Positions 1 to 8,825 of a stretch of 45,426 nucleotides of DNA are shown here, piece after piece. A program made the translations under genes and the position numbers. A model generated the notes under the pieces. That model was given only the letters and a program-made list of their open reading frames with translations. It had not been told where the DNA came from and did not search any database. The DNA is taken from the NCBI GenBank assembly GCA_029882395.1, contig JAOUKT010000018.1, positions 1 through 45,426 of the forward strand. Direction: 5' to 3'. The DNA comes from Gammaproteobacteria bacterium. GTDB taxonomy: Bacteria > Pseudomonadota > Gammaproteobacteria > SZUA-229. Numbering within the stretch: position 1 is the first letter of the stretch; the number at the start of each line of letters is the position of its first letter.

Positions 1-796
1 ACTCCAGCACTTCAACAGCCATGCCTGTATTTATCTGGCCTATGTTATCAGCAATGACATTCTGTCCAAAATAAACTTTATTATCTCTCATGCGATAGGT
101 GCGTAACGTTTTCAGCGGTTCGGTTTCGCGTGCCGCTGTCAGCGGATTGATGGAAGGAATGCTGCAGCGGCTACAGGCTTTTACAATGCGATACGTAATA
201 TCGCCGATGGCAATGCGTTTCCATTCATCTTCGGCATAGGCTTCACATCCGCTAACCACTATATTGGGCCGGAATCGTTGCATTTCCACGGCGGCCGATA
301 GGCGACTGTTTAAATCATGCAGCGATGACTGTGAAATCAGCAGCAGCGGAAAGCCATCACTGAATCCGATTTTATCGCCTTTGTCTGCGTAAGCAAGATC
401 TACCTGGCGAATTTCTTTGTCAGGAAAATACACCAGGCGGCAGTTTTTTTTCAAAAACGCTGACAACCATGATGCCACATCCTGGCCGCAATCCACAGCC
501 TGGCACTGATCATGCCACACCGTAACCGTGGTGGTGTCACCATAATCGCTCTCACTGACCACAATATCAGGCATACCCCTGGCTTTTAATATCAAGCGTT
601 TGCCTTCGGTCAGCGCCGTTATCAAACACATCGACGGGAAAAATCGCTGAGTAACAAACATGCCGCTGTCATCGACCAGCATCCAGCGCCGGTCATGATG
701 TAAGCCAAAGCCGTCCAGCGTGCTCGACGCCAGCGCGACTGCCGCCAGTGATTTGACCGGGTGGATATATAAGTCACTGACTACTAACTGACTCAT
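1..796 (-). CDS. MOSC domain protein (partial, C-terminus cut by window edge)
   Basis: Reading the minus strand from ATG at 796 gives about 265 residues with no stop before base 1, so only the extreme C-terminus is missing. The N-terminus (SDLYIHPVKSL) and the stretch around DRRWMLVD match the MOSC N-terminal beta-barrel domain. The second half has FRPNIVVSG and a KACSRCSIPSINP segment, where the conserved Cys of the MOSC domain sits. MOSC proteins such as YcbX handle molybdenum-cofactor-linked sulfur or detoxify N-hydroxylated bases; the exact substrate cannot be told. The start overlaps the stop of the upstream DUF1415 gene in an ATGA arrangement (793-796), so the two are probably cotranscribed and translationally coupled. 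No ferredoxin domain is visible before the edge. Confidence 0.85.
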   Translation of the reverse strand, partial: MSQLVVSDLYIHPVKSLAAVALASSTLDGFGLHHDRRWMLVDDSGMFVTQRFFPSMCLITALTEGKRLILKARGMPDIVVSESDYGDTTTVTVWHDQCQAVDCGQDVASWLSAFLKKNCRLVYFPDKEIRQVDLAYADKGDKIGFSDGFPLLLISQSSLHDLNSRLSAAVEMQRFRPNIVVSGCEAYAEDEWKRIAIGDITYRIVKACSRCSIPSINPLTAARETEPLKTLRTYRMRDNKVYFGQNVIADNIGQINTGMAVEVLE

Positions 797-1347
797 TTAT
801 CTGCACCCTGGCCGGCTTTTGCAATGCTATCAAGCTTGTCTTTAAAATACGCCTCGCCTAACTCTCTCGCTTTTACGATATTATTTCCCGGGATCGAGGC
901 CGCATCCGGATAACTCGCTAATGCTCTTTCCATGCTTTTTTCCCTGATCAGGTGCAACATAGGCAGCGGTGAACGATTTGTATAGTTAGCCGCATCGTTC
1001 TCGGGCTCAGCGTCAAAACAATAATCCGGATGAAAGCTGGCTAACTGATAAACGCCCTGATAGCCTTGCAACGCCAGCAGCTCATCCGCCATTTCAGCAA
1101 ACTGCCAGAAGTCATCGAAACGCTCTAATATCCGGCTGAATATTACCAGCGTTGTTGCAATAGCCTGCTCCGAATCCAGTCGCTGACATTCATCAATAAC
1201 GCACTGCAAGGCATTTTCAACCGCCGTCTCATCACAGACATGAAAATGGACGCGCCCCTGATCAAACTCTTTTTTGGCAAACGGGCAAAAATTATGCGCT
1301 ATCACAACCTGCTCAACCCAGCTTTTACATTTTTCAACAGGGGTCAT
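793..1347 (-). CDS. DUF1415 family protein
   Basis: This 184-residue soluble protein matches the DUF1415 family, which is common in proteobacteria and has no assigned function. Family-like features are the N-terminal W-V-x-x-V segment followed by NFCPFAKKEF, and the downstream LASFHPDYCF and NRSPLPMLHLIRE segments. The Cys at residue 21 and the histidines could bind metal or act in redox chemistry, but nothing in the sequence shows this. There is a weak purine-rich stretch upstream of the ATG. The stop codon overlaps the start of the MOSC gene by four bases, so the pair forms a short operon. I assign the family from sequence pattern and give no function. Confidence 0.85.
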   Translation of the reverse strand: MTPVEKCKSWVEQVVIAHNFCPFAKKEFDQGRVHFHVCDETAVENALQCVIDECQRLDSEQAIATTLVIFSRILERFDDFWQFAEMADELLALQGYQGVYQLASFHPDYCFDAEPENDAANYTNRSPLPMLHLIREKSMERALASYPDAASIPGNNIVKARELGEAYFKDKLDSIAKAGQGADK

Positions 1348-1401
1348 TTTTTATCCCGCCTTTTCTCTTCAAGCTCATACTACCCCAAAACCGACAAACA
1401 T

Positions 1402-1436
1402 AAAAAAAGGCAGCCCATTCGGTGCCGCCTTTTTCA
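1402..1436. terminator. Intrinsic terminator between pntB and the DUF1415 gene
   Basis: A hairpin with AAAAAGGC and a second GC-rich part pairing to GCCGCCTTTTT lies in the gap downstream of pntB. Read on the minus strand it ends in a run of T, as expected for rho-independent termination of the pnt operon. Confidence 0.7.
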
Positions 1437-1485
1437 AACTTAACATGACAAATCAGATTCTGTCTGCCAGCGGTGGGCTAAGTGA

Positions 1486-2886
1486 TTAGCCCAGCTCTTT
1501 CACACCCGCTACCAGCTCGCCAATCATCTTCTGGCCATCGCCGTATAACATCTGTGTATTATCGGCATAGAACAGGTGGTTTTCGATACCCGAGAAACCA
1601 GCGCCACGTCCGCGTTTAATCACGATGCAATTCTGCGCACGGTCCGCATCCAGTATCGGCATGCCATAAATCGGGCTGTCAGGATTAGAACGCGCCACCG
1701 GGTTGACCACATCATTAGCACCGATCACCAATGCCACTTCCGCACTTGGGAATTCAGGATTGATGTCTTCCAGATCATAAATCTTGTCATAATCAATACC
1801 CGCCTCAGCCAGCAATACATTCATGTGACCGGGCATACGACCGGCAACCGGGTGAATTGCATATTTAACTTCAACACCACGCGCTTCCAGCACTTTCGTA
1901 AGCTCAGCCAGTTTGTGCTGAGCCTGTGCAACGGCCATGCCGTAACCCGGAATGATGATCACTTTGCTTGCATAAGCCATCATGATCGCTGCATCCGGTG
2001 CCTGCACCTCTTTCATGCTGCCTTCAACTTCTTCATCGGCGGTACTGCCGTCTGCAGAACCAAAGCTTGAGAACAGCACATTTGAGATAGGACGGTTCAT
2101 GGCTTTTGCCATTAACTGTGTCAGCAATGTACCGGATGAACCCACCACCGTGCCGGCAATAATCATCGCCGCGTTTTGCAATACAAAACCTTCAAATGCC
2201 ACGGCCAAACCGGTTAATGCATTGAACAGTGATATGACCACCGGCATGTCCGCACCACCGATTGGCAATGTAAACATAATGCCAAAAATAATGGTCAGTA
2301 CAAAAAAGATCAGCAATAAAGTCGGATCAATTTCACCGGTGAAAGCCATCATGCCGCCAAGCGCCAGCATGCCGGCAAAAATAATCAGGTTGATGAGCAT
2401 ATGCATTGGCAAACGCAGGGTCTTGTTGATTAAGCCCTGCAGCTTGGCAAAAGCAATCGCAGAACCCGAGAACGATACCGCTCCGATGATCGCACCTAAC
2501 GTCGCCAGCACCAGTACGGTCGTATTTGGCGCTTCACCGCCAGCCGCGACTTTAACCAGCTCAACAGCCGCTATTGCCGCCGCCGCGCCGCCGCCCATAC
2601 CGTTATAGATCGCAATCATCTGTGGCATGTCGGTCATTTCAACACGCTTTGCTGTGATGTAGGCAATGATGGAACCGGCCACAATCGCGACAACGATTAA
2701 AATCACATTCATGCTGCCGTGCGCATAAACCGCCGGATCACCAAACGTAATTAAAGTTGCAATCGCCATGGCGATACCCGCCCAGACAATACCCTGGCGA
2801 GCCGTTACCGGCGAACTCATTTGTTTCAGGCCGATAATAAAGACAGCCGCTGCAATGAAGTAAACTATTTCAATTAACATTTCCAC
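1486..2886 (-). CDS. pntB: NAD(P) transhydrogenase subunit beta (PntB)
   Basis: This 466-residue protein is the usual length for PntB. It begins with a string of hydrophobic helices (about residues 1-260) that form most of the proton channel. The C-terminal NADP-binding domain III contains VIIIPGYGMAVAQAQH, HPVAGRMPGHMNVLLAEA and a final KRGRGAGFSGIENHLFY segment, all typical. The enzyme couples proton entry to hydride transfer from NADH to NADP+ at the inner membrane, supplying NADPH for biosynthesis. The gene starts with GTG at 2886, three bases after the pntAb stop. AGGGGA inside the end of pntAb is well spaced for that GTG; the ATG at 2880 would be too far away. It is the last gene of the pntAa-pntAb-pntB operon. 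Confidence 0.96.
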   Translation of the reverse strand: MEMLIEIVYFIAAAVFIIGLKQMSSPVTARQGIVWAGIAMAIATLITFGDPAVYAHGSMNVILIVVAIVAGSIIAYITAKRVEMTDMPQMIAIYNGMGGGAAAAIAAVELVKVAAGGEAPNTTVLVLATLGAIIGAVSFSGSAIAFAKLQGLINKTLRLPMHMLINLIIFAGMLALGGMMAFTGEIDPTLLLIFFVLTIIFGIMFTLPIGGADMPVVISLFNALTGLAVAFEGFVLQNAAMIIAGTVVGSSGTLLTQLMAKAMNRPISNVLFSSFGSADGSTADEEVEGSMKEVQAPDAAIMMAYASKVIIIPGYGMAVAQAQHKLAELTKVLEARGVEVKYAIHPVAGRMPGHMNVLLAEAGIDYDKIYDLEDINPEFPSAEVALVIGANDVVNPVARSNPDSPIYGMPILDADRAQNCIVIKRGRGAGFSGIENHLFYADNTQMLYGDGQKMIGELVAGVKELG

Positions 2887-2889
2887 GAA

Positions 2890-3177
2890 CTAGTTCCCCT
2901 TCTTTGGCTGGAACATTTCAAGCATACGCACAGTGGCTATATAACCACCCACGGCGTTACCCGCTGCCAAAAAGACTGCTACAAAACCAATCGCCATTTC
3001 AACGCCTGTTTCAGCATGACCTAAAGCAACCATCGCGCCGACCACAACAATACCGTGAACAAAGTTTGAACCGGACATTAAGGGTGTGTGCAAAATAACA
3101 GGTACACGACTAATCACTTCATAGCCGGTAAATGCTGCTAACATAAAAATATAAAGTGCTGTAAAGCCCTCAATCAT
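2890..3177 (-). CDS. pntAb: NAD(P) transhydrogenase subunit alpha, membrane part (PntAb)
   Basis: This 95-residue protein has three hydrophobic helices, with IEGFTALYIFMLAAFTGYEVI at its start and GSNFVHGIVVVGAMVAL in the middle. It corresponds to domain IIa of transhydrogenase. In E. coli this part is fused to the soluble alpha domain, but here, as in Rhodospirillum rubrum, it is a separate gene. The ribosome binding site (AGAGGAA) lies just before the ATG and 18 bases separate it from pntAa. With PntB it forms the proton-translocating membrane sector. Confidence 0.94.
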   Translation of the reverse strand: MIEGFTALYIFMLAAFTGYEVISRVPVILHTPLMSGSNFVHGIVVVGAMVALGHAETGVEMAIGFVAVFLAAGNAVGGYIATVRMLEMFQPKKGN

Positions 3178-3195
3178 GACTTACATTCCTCTGGT

Positions 3196-4317
3196 TTATT
3201 GGTCTTTGTACATGTCGGCTTTGATCTCGCCATCATGTGTCAGTACGCATTTAGAAATAACATCATCTTCCCAGTCAAATGCCAGCTCGGCATTTTCATT
3301 AATGAAGGGCGATATTAAATTAAACAAATTCTTTGAATACATTTCGCTGGCATGAACCGGTACCTGGCTTGGCACATTCAAAGGCGCATAGATCGTCACC
3401 CGGCCTTCATATTTAACCGCGTCACCCGGCTCACTGAGCACACAGTTACCGCCGCCTTCTGCCGCCAGATCGATAATCACTGAGCCGACTTTCATATTGT
3501 CGACCATTGCCTTGTCGATAATTTTAGGTGATGGCCGCCCCGGAATCGCTGCCGTTGAAACCACCACATCAGCCATTGAAATATGCTTGGCTAATACATC
3601 ACGCTGCTGCTGCTTTTCGTCGTCAGTCAGCTCACGCGCATAACCGCCTTCGCCATCAGCCGACACACCGGTATCAATAAAACGGGCACCTAAAGACTCA
3701 CACTGCTCTTTCGTCGCGCTGCGCACATCGTAGGCTTCAACAATAGCACCCAGACGCTTTGCCGTGGCGATGGCTTGCAAACCGGCCACGCCCGCGCCAA
3801 TGATCACAACTTTCGCCGGACGAATGGTGCCCGCAGCTGTGGTTAACATGGGGAAGAAGACACTGGCAATATCGGCGCCCATCAGCACACCTTTATAACC
3901 GGAGATCGCCGCCTGTGAAGATAACGCATCCATAGACTGTGCACGGGATATACGTGGCACCAGCTCCATAGAAAATGAAGTGATTTTTTTCTCATTCATT
4001 TTCTTCATCATTTCGGCATTTTTATGCGGTGCCATAAAGCCAACAACGACGCTACCGTCATTCATCTTATCCAGCTCTTCCAGAGTTGGAGGCGCCACTT
4101 TGAAGATCATGTCTGCATTTTTATAAAGTGCATCGACCGAATCGACCATCTTCACGCCAACAAACTGATCATCGGAAAAATGGGAGCTGATTGCCGCTCC
4201 CTTTTCCATTGAAATCTCGACACCCATCTTGATCAGACGTTGTGCAACTCCTGGCTCCAGCGCTATACGACGCTCGCCCGGTACAATCTCATTCGGCACA
4301 GCCAAACGTATCGCCAT
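3196..4317 (-). CDS. pntAa: NAD(P) transhydrogenase subunit alpha, soluble part (PntAa)
   Basis: This soluble NAD(H)-binding subunit (domain I) has 373 residues from the chosen start. It shows the alanine dehydrogenase/PntA signature: RLAVPNEIVPGERRIALEP at the start, a Rossmann glycine motif in VVIIGAGVAGLQAIATAKRLGA, then VEAYDVRSA and IIDLAAEGGGNCVLSEPGD. I chose ATG 4317, not the upstream ATG at 4371, because GGAG sits 8 bases before 4317, family proteins begin at MAIRLAVP, and the extra 18 residues do not look conserved. It is the first gene of the pnt operon, transcribed divergently from hemH. Absence of the membrane helices here is expected because they are encoded by pntAb. Confidence 0.95.
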   Translation of the reverse strand: MAIRLAVPNEIVPGERRIALEPGVAQRLIKMGVEISMEKGAAISSHFSDDQFVGVKMVDSVDALYKNADMIFKVAPPTLEELDKMNDGSVVVGFMAPHKNAEMMKKMNEKKITSFSMELVPRISRAQSMDALSSQAAISGYKGVLMGADIASVFFPMLTTAAGTIRPAKVVIIGAGVAGLQAIATAKRLGAIVEAYDVRSATKEQCESLGARFIDTGVSADGEGGYARELTDDEKQQQRDVLAKHISMADVVVSTAAIPGRPSPKIIDKAMVDNMKVGSVIIDLAAEGGGNCVLSEPGDAVKYEGRVTIYAPLNVPSQVPVHASEMYSKNLFNLISPFINENAELAFDWEDDVISKCVLTHDGEIKADMYKDQ

Positions 4318-4834
4318 TATTATTCTCCACTCATAGAAGTGTATTGCTGTAAATTCAAACCTGATCTGCAAACAATTGAAAAATGCCTGAAGCCCGGAAA
4401 ATGTGTCCGTATATTACAGGAGTTAGGTCTTTGTTTGAACAAAGGTTTGGCTGATATAAAGCTAAAAAGGCCGCTTTTTGTCGAAAATCCATTGAAATAT
4501 TAAATCAGGCTGATTGAATCTTGCTATTAAATGAATCGCCGGCCGCTTTTGCATTGCTTTTGGCAGGCGGCTAGCGCCGCAAAAAAGCCACAAAAAAGGC
4601 CCGGTGCCTGTACAAATCATGCCGACAACAGCGCCAACATTCACTTAAACTGCCACCGGCTGAGACACTGTCACGCCAAAAAACCGGCAGCGATAGGCAG
4701 CAAGTCATAATAGCACCATTATAAGTAAGGCTAAATCAGATCATCTCTTGAGTTTTCGCTTGAAATACCCCTGCCATCGGATAAACTGAGCGGCTTATAA
4801 CAATAAATATATTTAACTCAGATTGATACTAAAA
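4318..4834. other. Intergenic region between divergent pntAa and hemH
   Basis: This stretch holds the two divergent promoters, which I cannot place with confidence. It includes a short AAAAAG/CTTTTT hairpin near 4464-4479 and several GC-rich imperfect repeats around 4540-4610 (GCCGC and GGC runs). I see no convincing gene: the short open frames have no ribosome binding site and do not read like proteins. Confidence 0.5.
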
Positions 4835-5941
4835 ATGGCCAAAAAGAAACCACTGCACAAACACGGCATCCAACAGCGATTAGGGATTTTACTGGTCAAT
4901 TTGGGCACACCCGACGAACCGACCAGCCGTTCTGTTCGCAAGTACCTGGCGCAATTTCTGCGCGACACCCGCGTGATCGAAATCCCGAGGCTGATCTGGT
5001 GGCCAATTCTCTTTTGTTTCGTTCTGACTACCCGGCCAAAACAAAGCGCAAAAAAATATAAAAAAATCTGGACAGAACAAGGCTCTCCCTTGCTGCACTA
5101 TAGCCGCCGCCAGGCTCAGTTTATTGAAAAAGTGCTGACCAATAAATTTAACGGCCCGATTAATGTCGGCCTGGCCATGCGTTACGGCAACCCGAGCATC
5201 AAATCAGAACTCGATGAGTTACAAAAAGCCGGCGTTCAGCGCTTGCTGGTGTTGCCACTTTACCCGCAATACTCCTCAACCAGTACGGCCGCCGTGTTTG
5301 ATGAAGTCAGCCGGGTTTTACGTAGCTACCGCCGCATTCCAGAAATTCGTTTTATCAATAGCTATCACGATCACAAACTCTACATCGACGCTCTGGTTAA
5401 AAGCATCAGCAAACACTGGGAAAGCAATAAACCCGGCGACATCCTTGTCTTCTCATTTCATGGTATCCCGCAAAGAAACCTTGAGCTTGGCGACCCCTAT
5501 TTTTGCCAGTGCCACAAAACAGCCCGACTGATTGCCGATCAACTGGAACTACCAGACCATCGCTGGCAGGTTGTCTTTCAGTCACGTTTTGGCCGCACAA
5601 AATGGCTGCAGCCTTACTGTTCTGAAACACTGGCCGAACTGCCAAAGCTGGGCCGCAAAAGTGTTGACATAATCTGTCCCGGCTTTGCTACAGACTGCCT
5701 TGAAACACTGGAGGAAATCAACATCGAAAACCGTGAAATTTTCATGCAATCTGGCGGCCAGTCATTTAATTACATACCTGCACTAAATGACAGCCCTACA
5801 CACATGCAGGCATTGTGCACTCTTATTTCACAGCATACCTTCGGCTGGCCGGAAACCCTGCAAAGTTACGATGCTGGCAAAGCTGCCGTAGAAGCCAAGG
5901 AAAGCCGCGAACGGGCTATTGCACTGGGTGCAGAAAAATAA
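4835..5941 (+). CDS. hemH: Ferrochelatase (HemH)
   Basis: The product inserts ferrous iron into protoporphyrin IX, the last step of protohaem synthesis. The 368-residue length fits the family. Visible signatures are LLVNLGTPDEP near the N-terminus, LPLYPQYSSTSTAAVFDEV, the catalytic-His segment SFHGIPQRNLELGDPY, FQSRFGRTKWLQPY, and CPGFATDCLETLEEI with the conserved acidic residue. I prefer ATG 4835 over an in-frame TTG at 4823; neither has a strong ribosome binding site. In this organism haem is needed in quantity by the cbb3 oxidase and the truncated haemoglobin encoded in the same window. The downstream VanZ-like frame overlaps or immediately follows this gene. Confidence 0.95.
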   Translation: MAKKKPLHKHGIQQRLGILLVNLGTPDEPTSRSVRKYLAQFLRDTRVIEIPRLIWWPILFCFVLTTRPKQSAKKYKKIWTEQGSPLLHYSRRQAQFIEKVLTNKFNGPINVGLAMRYGNPSIKSELDELQKAGVQRLLVLPLYPQYSSTSTAAVFDEVSRVLRSYRRIPEIRFINSYHDHKLYIDALVKSISKHWESNKPGDILVFSFHGIPQRNLELGDPYFCQCHKTARLIADQLELPDHRWQVVFQSRFGRTKWLQPYCSETLAELPKLGRKSVDIICPGFATDCLETLEEINIENREIFMQSGGQSFNYIPALNDSPTHMQALCTLISQHTFGWPETLQSYDAGKAAVEAKESRERAIALGAEK

Positions 5942-6915
5942 ACAATAATGAAATAAATATCACCGTACAGATCAGACTCAACAAAGACAGCCTGAAAAAA
6001 TTCGCTGTCTTTTTCTTTGTTTTTATATTAATTATCTTTCTATTTGTTGGCGGCAAAGGTCCGCAACAACACCGCCTGATCAAAGACCTCTGGGACAGCG
6101 GACACCTGGTCTTATTTGCAGTTATCAGCTTCAGCTATTTCAAACACTATGCAAAACCCGCTGTCCCGGTGCTGCAAAAAATACTCATCACCACACTTTT
6201 CTGTCTGATTGTCGGCACGGCCATTGAAGCCATACAACTGCTGATACAACGTGACTTCTCAACTGACGACATCATCAACAATCTTATTGGCGGCTACCTT
6301 GGTTTACTATGCCTGGTAATATTTGACCGTCAAAAAAACAATAAAAGCCGAATCATCGCTTTTCTATTTGCCGGCATATTTTGCATTATCGGTTTGCGCG
6401 ACCTTGAAAAACATTTAATCGATGAACTGGCGATGAGACAGTCCTTCCCGATAATCGCAGATTTTGAATCCCGGCTCGAACTCGACCGCTGGGATAAAAA
6501 ACTTGTCCGTGTCAAACGGGTACAACAACACGCGGTCAGCGGCACACACTCTTTAAAAGTTGATTTTCTTCTCGGCAAATACCCTTCGATATCACTGCAA
6601 CACCTGAACAACGACTGGTCACAACACAGCCAGCTGGTTTTTCATGTCTACAATCCGTCGCAAGAAAGCATAACCGTTCAAATGAAAATTTATGATGCGC
6701 AACATGCAAAAAGAATTAAGAAATACTATGACCGCTTCAATAAAGGCATCACGATAACACCCGGCTGGAATACAATTAAAACGGTCTTAACAGACATTGC
6801 CCGCGCACCAAAACACCGCACCATTAACCTTGAACAAATAAAATCATTCAGCTTGTTCATCGACAACCCCGACAAAGCGCTGACTCTCTATCTAGACCAT
6901 ATTCATCTTCAATAA
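5815..6915 (+). CDS. VanZ-like membrane protein with C-terminal beta-sandwich domain
   Basis: After about residue 62 the frame encodes several hydrophobic helices (FAVFFFVFILIIFLFVGG first) with the VanZ-like pattern GHLVLFAVISFSYF and EAIQLLIQRDFSTDDIINNLIG. After a further helix comes a soluble domain (about residues 215-366) rich in beta strands, beginning ADFESRLELDRWD, that resembles carbohydrate-binding galactose-type folds. Its role is unknown; a cell-envelope function is likely. The start is unresolved. The only canonical start is GTG 5815, deep inside hemH, and the first 42 residues from there are a Cys/Arg-rich shadow of hemH. No ATG, GTG or TTG lies between the hemH stop and the first helix, so either a rare start codon is used or the 5' end is damaged. 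Confidence 0.7.
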   Translation: MHSYFTAYLRLAGNPAKLRCWQSCRRSQGKPRTGYCTGCRKINNNEINITVQIRLNKDSLKKFAVFFFVFILIIFLFVGGKGPQQHRLIKDLWDSGHLVLFAVISFSYFKHYAKPAVPVLQKILITTLFCLIVGTAIEAIQLLIQRDFSTDDIINNLIGGYLGLLCLVIFDRQKNNKSRIIAFLFAGIFCIIGLRDLEKHLIDELAMRQSFPIIADFESRLELDRWDKKLVRVKRVQQHAVSGTHSLKVDFLLGKYPSISLQHLNNDWSQHSQLVFHVYNPSQESITVQMKIYDAQHAKRIKKYYDRFNKGITITPGWNTIKTVLTDIARAPKHRTINLEQIKSFSLFIDNPDKALTLYLDHIHLQ

Positions 6916-6987
6916 ACCCGGCACTGTAACACTCCCTTTAACCGGTTTGCCCCGAAAATCGACTGAGCCGCTAGTACAGCTTAACCA

Positions 6988-7857
6988 TCAGGCCAGCAAG
7001 CGCTGCATCATGTTCACCGCCTGGTCTTCATAACCACCGCCAAACAAATTATAGTGATTGATTATATGATACACGTTATAAAGTTCTTTTCGCTGTTCGT
7101 ATCCGTCGTTTAAAGGCCAGACTGCATTATAGGCCTGATAAAACGTCGCATTAAAACCACCGAATAAGGTGGTCATTGCGATATCGGTTTCGCGGTCACC
7201 GTAATACAGCGCCGGGTCAAATATAACCGGTGTTGCGTCAGCCAGGGCGGCATAATTACCGGCCCAAAGATCACCGTGCAACATTGATATTTTCGGCTCA
7301 TAGGCTACAAAAAACTCGTCAAGACAATCGCTCAGTCTCTCGCCCTGCCTTAATAATTCGTCACCACAGTTATTTTTTTCTGCCAGCTCTAACTGAAAGC
7401 CAAGGCGCTGTGTTCGCCAGAAGTCGATCCAGTTTTTTGTTAGCTTATTATTTTGTTTTGTGGAGCCAATCACATTGGGCCGGTGCCATCCGAATTCTGT
7501 CGCTGAAATTTTGTGCATGGCTGCCAGTTGTTTAGCGAATAACGTCATATCTGCCGAAGCCTGCAGTTCTAAAAATTCTAAAACGAGAAAACTGTGTTTA
7601 TCAACAGTGCCATAACAAATCACCGCCGGTACTCTTACGGTGCCGGTTGCAGCCATTTCATTTAATGCTGCGGCTTCTGCAACAAACATATCGATCAGTG
7701 CCACGTTATTTGTTTTTACAAAATATTTTGTCTTGCCATCGCTGATTTGATACGCGCTGTTAATACAGCCTCCGCCCACTTCTTGTTGATGGCTTATTTT
7801 GTACGCCTGCCCGCTGCACTCTTTAATTGCCTTTTCAACCTGATACCAGAGACTCAT
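6988..7857 (-). CDS. Fructosamine kinase family protein
   Basis: This 289-residue protein belongs to the fructosamine-3-kinase family, which has a protein-kinase-like fold. Seen are the N-terminal GGGCINSAYQISDGKTKYFVK segment (nucleotide loop and Lys), the catalytic loop LHGDLWAGNYA and the metal-binding FDPALYYGDRETDIAM. Family members phosphorylate sugars attached to protein amines (or ribulosamines), which destabilises the adduct, so a damage-repair role is likely. Length is standard for the bacterial YniA-like group. It is transcribed divergently from the truncated haemoglobin gene across 65 AT-rich bases. Confidence 0.92.
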   Translation of the reverse strand: MSLWYQVEKAIKECSGQAYKISHQQEVGGGCINSAYQISDGKTKYFVKTNNVALIDMFVAEAAALNEMAATGTVRVPAVICYGTVDKHSFLVLEFLELQASADMTLFAKQLAAMHKISATEFGWHRPNVIGSTKQNNKLTKNWIDFWRTQRLGFQLELAEKNNCGDELLRQGERLSDCLDEFFVAYEPKISMLHGDLWAGNYAALADATPVIFDPALYYGDRETDIAMTTLFGGFNATFYQAYNAVWPLNDGYEQRKELYNVYHIINHYNLFGGGYEDQAVNMMQRLLA

Positions 7858-7922
7858 TAACCTGCCTTTTTGTTTTCTTATGTATAATATGTTTTTTATT
7901 GTTATAAGCTATCATTCTACCC

Positions 7923-8342
7923 ATGAGCTGGTTAACTGATCAATTAGGTTTAAATGATGTTCATCGCGTGATTCAGAAGTTTTATCTGAAAGCCCGGCAA
8001 CATGCCGTTATTGCTCATCACTTTGAGGCTATCGATGACTTTAGTTCGCATGAAGAAAAAATCACAGCGTTCTGGTGGCTGGCTTTAGGTGGCAATTTGG
8101 CAGACTTGCCGCACGGCGCAGCGGCTATCGATATGATCAACAAGCACATGGCACTGGGTATAACTGAAAATGATTTGAATATCTGGCTGTCGCTGTTTGA
8201 ACAAACCCTGGCCGAAGAGATCACACCCGAGCTGGCCAGTGCCTGGCAAACCAAACTGCATGGAATTGCCAGCCATGTAAAGGCGCTGCTTATTGAAGGC
8301 AAACCCGGGGGAATACAGATTAAAGACAGTCTTAAATCTTAA
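7923..8342 (+). CDS. Group III truncated haemoglobin
   Basis: This 139-residue protein fits the group III (Campylobacter Ctb-like) truncated haemoglobins. The pattern includes V-x-x-FY near residue 20 with Tyr21 as the likely distal TyrB10, an FWWLALGG stretch near 50-57, His75 in NKHMAL as the probable proximal haem ligand, and the Trp of IWLSLF (Trp88) at the position called G8. Such proteins bind oxygen tightly and are linked to nitric oxide or oxygen handling under low oxygen. That fits an organism with a cbb3 oxidase. The ribosome binding site is weak. Ligand assignments are inferred from pattern, not from an alignment. Confidence 0.85.
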   Translation: MSWLTDQLGLNDVHRVIQKFYLKARQHAVIAHHFEAIDDFSSHEEKITAFWWLALGGNLADLPHGAAAIDMINKHMALGITENDLNIWLSLFEQTLAEEITPELASAWQTKLHGIASHVKALLIEGKPGGIQIKDSLKS

Positions 8343-8392
8343 ATCTTACGCCTTAAGTCAGGATATTAGGTTTTGGACTGATAACTGATGAC

Positions 8393-8767
8393 TTAATAAA
8401 ATTTTCTATCTTTACGGCGACGTCCCGCCTGCTGCACGATCACGCCTTTAATCACGCTGATGCCTTCGATTTCCACTGTTTCATACAGATCGTTCAATGG
8501 CACCAGATAAATTTTTTCTTCATAAATGCGCAGCTGTCTGAAGGTGTTTTCGCCATTGACTTCAGCCATCACGTAACATTCATCGCGCACTACACCTTCC
8601 GGGTCAATCACGATGATGCATTCGTGTTTGAACTCGGGCTCCATGCTGTCACCCAGCACTTGCAAGGCAAAAGGCGCTGCCGCACTACAACCGCTTGCTT
8701 CGCCTTCTGGCCAGCCTTGCTGAGCCGCATCGCCGGTACCGCAATCACCTGAACCACATGCTGACAT
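8393..8767 (-). CDS. Stand-alone S24 (LexA/signal-peptidase-like) protein lacking the catalytic lysine
   Basis: This 124-residue protein has the S24 peptidase core but no helix-turn-helix. The motif LQVLGDSMEPEF carries the family Ser (Ser41), and PEGVVRDECYVMAEVNGENTF is the usual next strand pair. The position where LexA/UmuD proteins have the catalytic Lys appears here as Arg77 (T-F-R-Q-L in place of T-V-K-R-L), so self-cleavage is doubtful. The N-terminus is Gly/Cys-rich (Cys4, Cys9, Cys27), which may bind metal. GGAG precedes the ATG, and a -10 with an adjoining inverted repeat lies upstream. A protein-protein or regulatory role is possible; I assign no function. Confidence 0.82.
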   Translation of the reverse strand: MSACGSGDCGTGDAAQQGWPEGEASGCSAAAPFALQVLGDSMEPEFKHECIIVIDPEGVVRDECYVMAEVNGENTFRQLRIYEEKIYLVPLNDLYETVEIEGISVIKGVIVQQAGRRRKDRKFY

Positions 8768-8803
8768 ATCAGCGCTCCTGAGTAAGGTATATTAGAAGTT
8801 TGC

Positions 8804-8825
8804 ATTATACGCAATAAATTATTGC
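8804..8825 (-). promoter_or_regulatory. Putative promoter -10 with adjoining palindromic operator for the S24-like gene
   Basis: On the minus strand a perfect TATAAT lies at 8809-8804. Directly upstream, in the spacer region, is GCAATAA-A-TTATTGC (8811-8825), a perfect 7-bp inverted repeat around one base. The placement suggests a repressor site that blocks RNA polymerase; the regulator is unknown. Confidence 0.5.
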
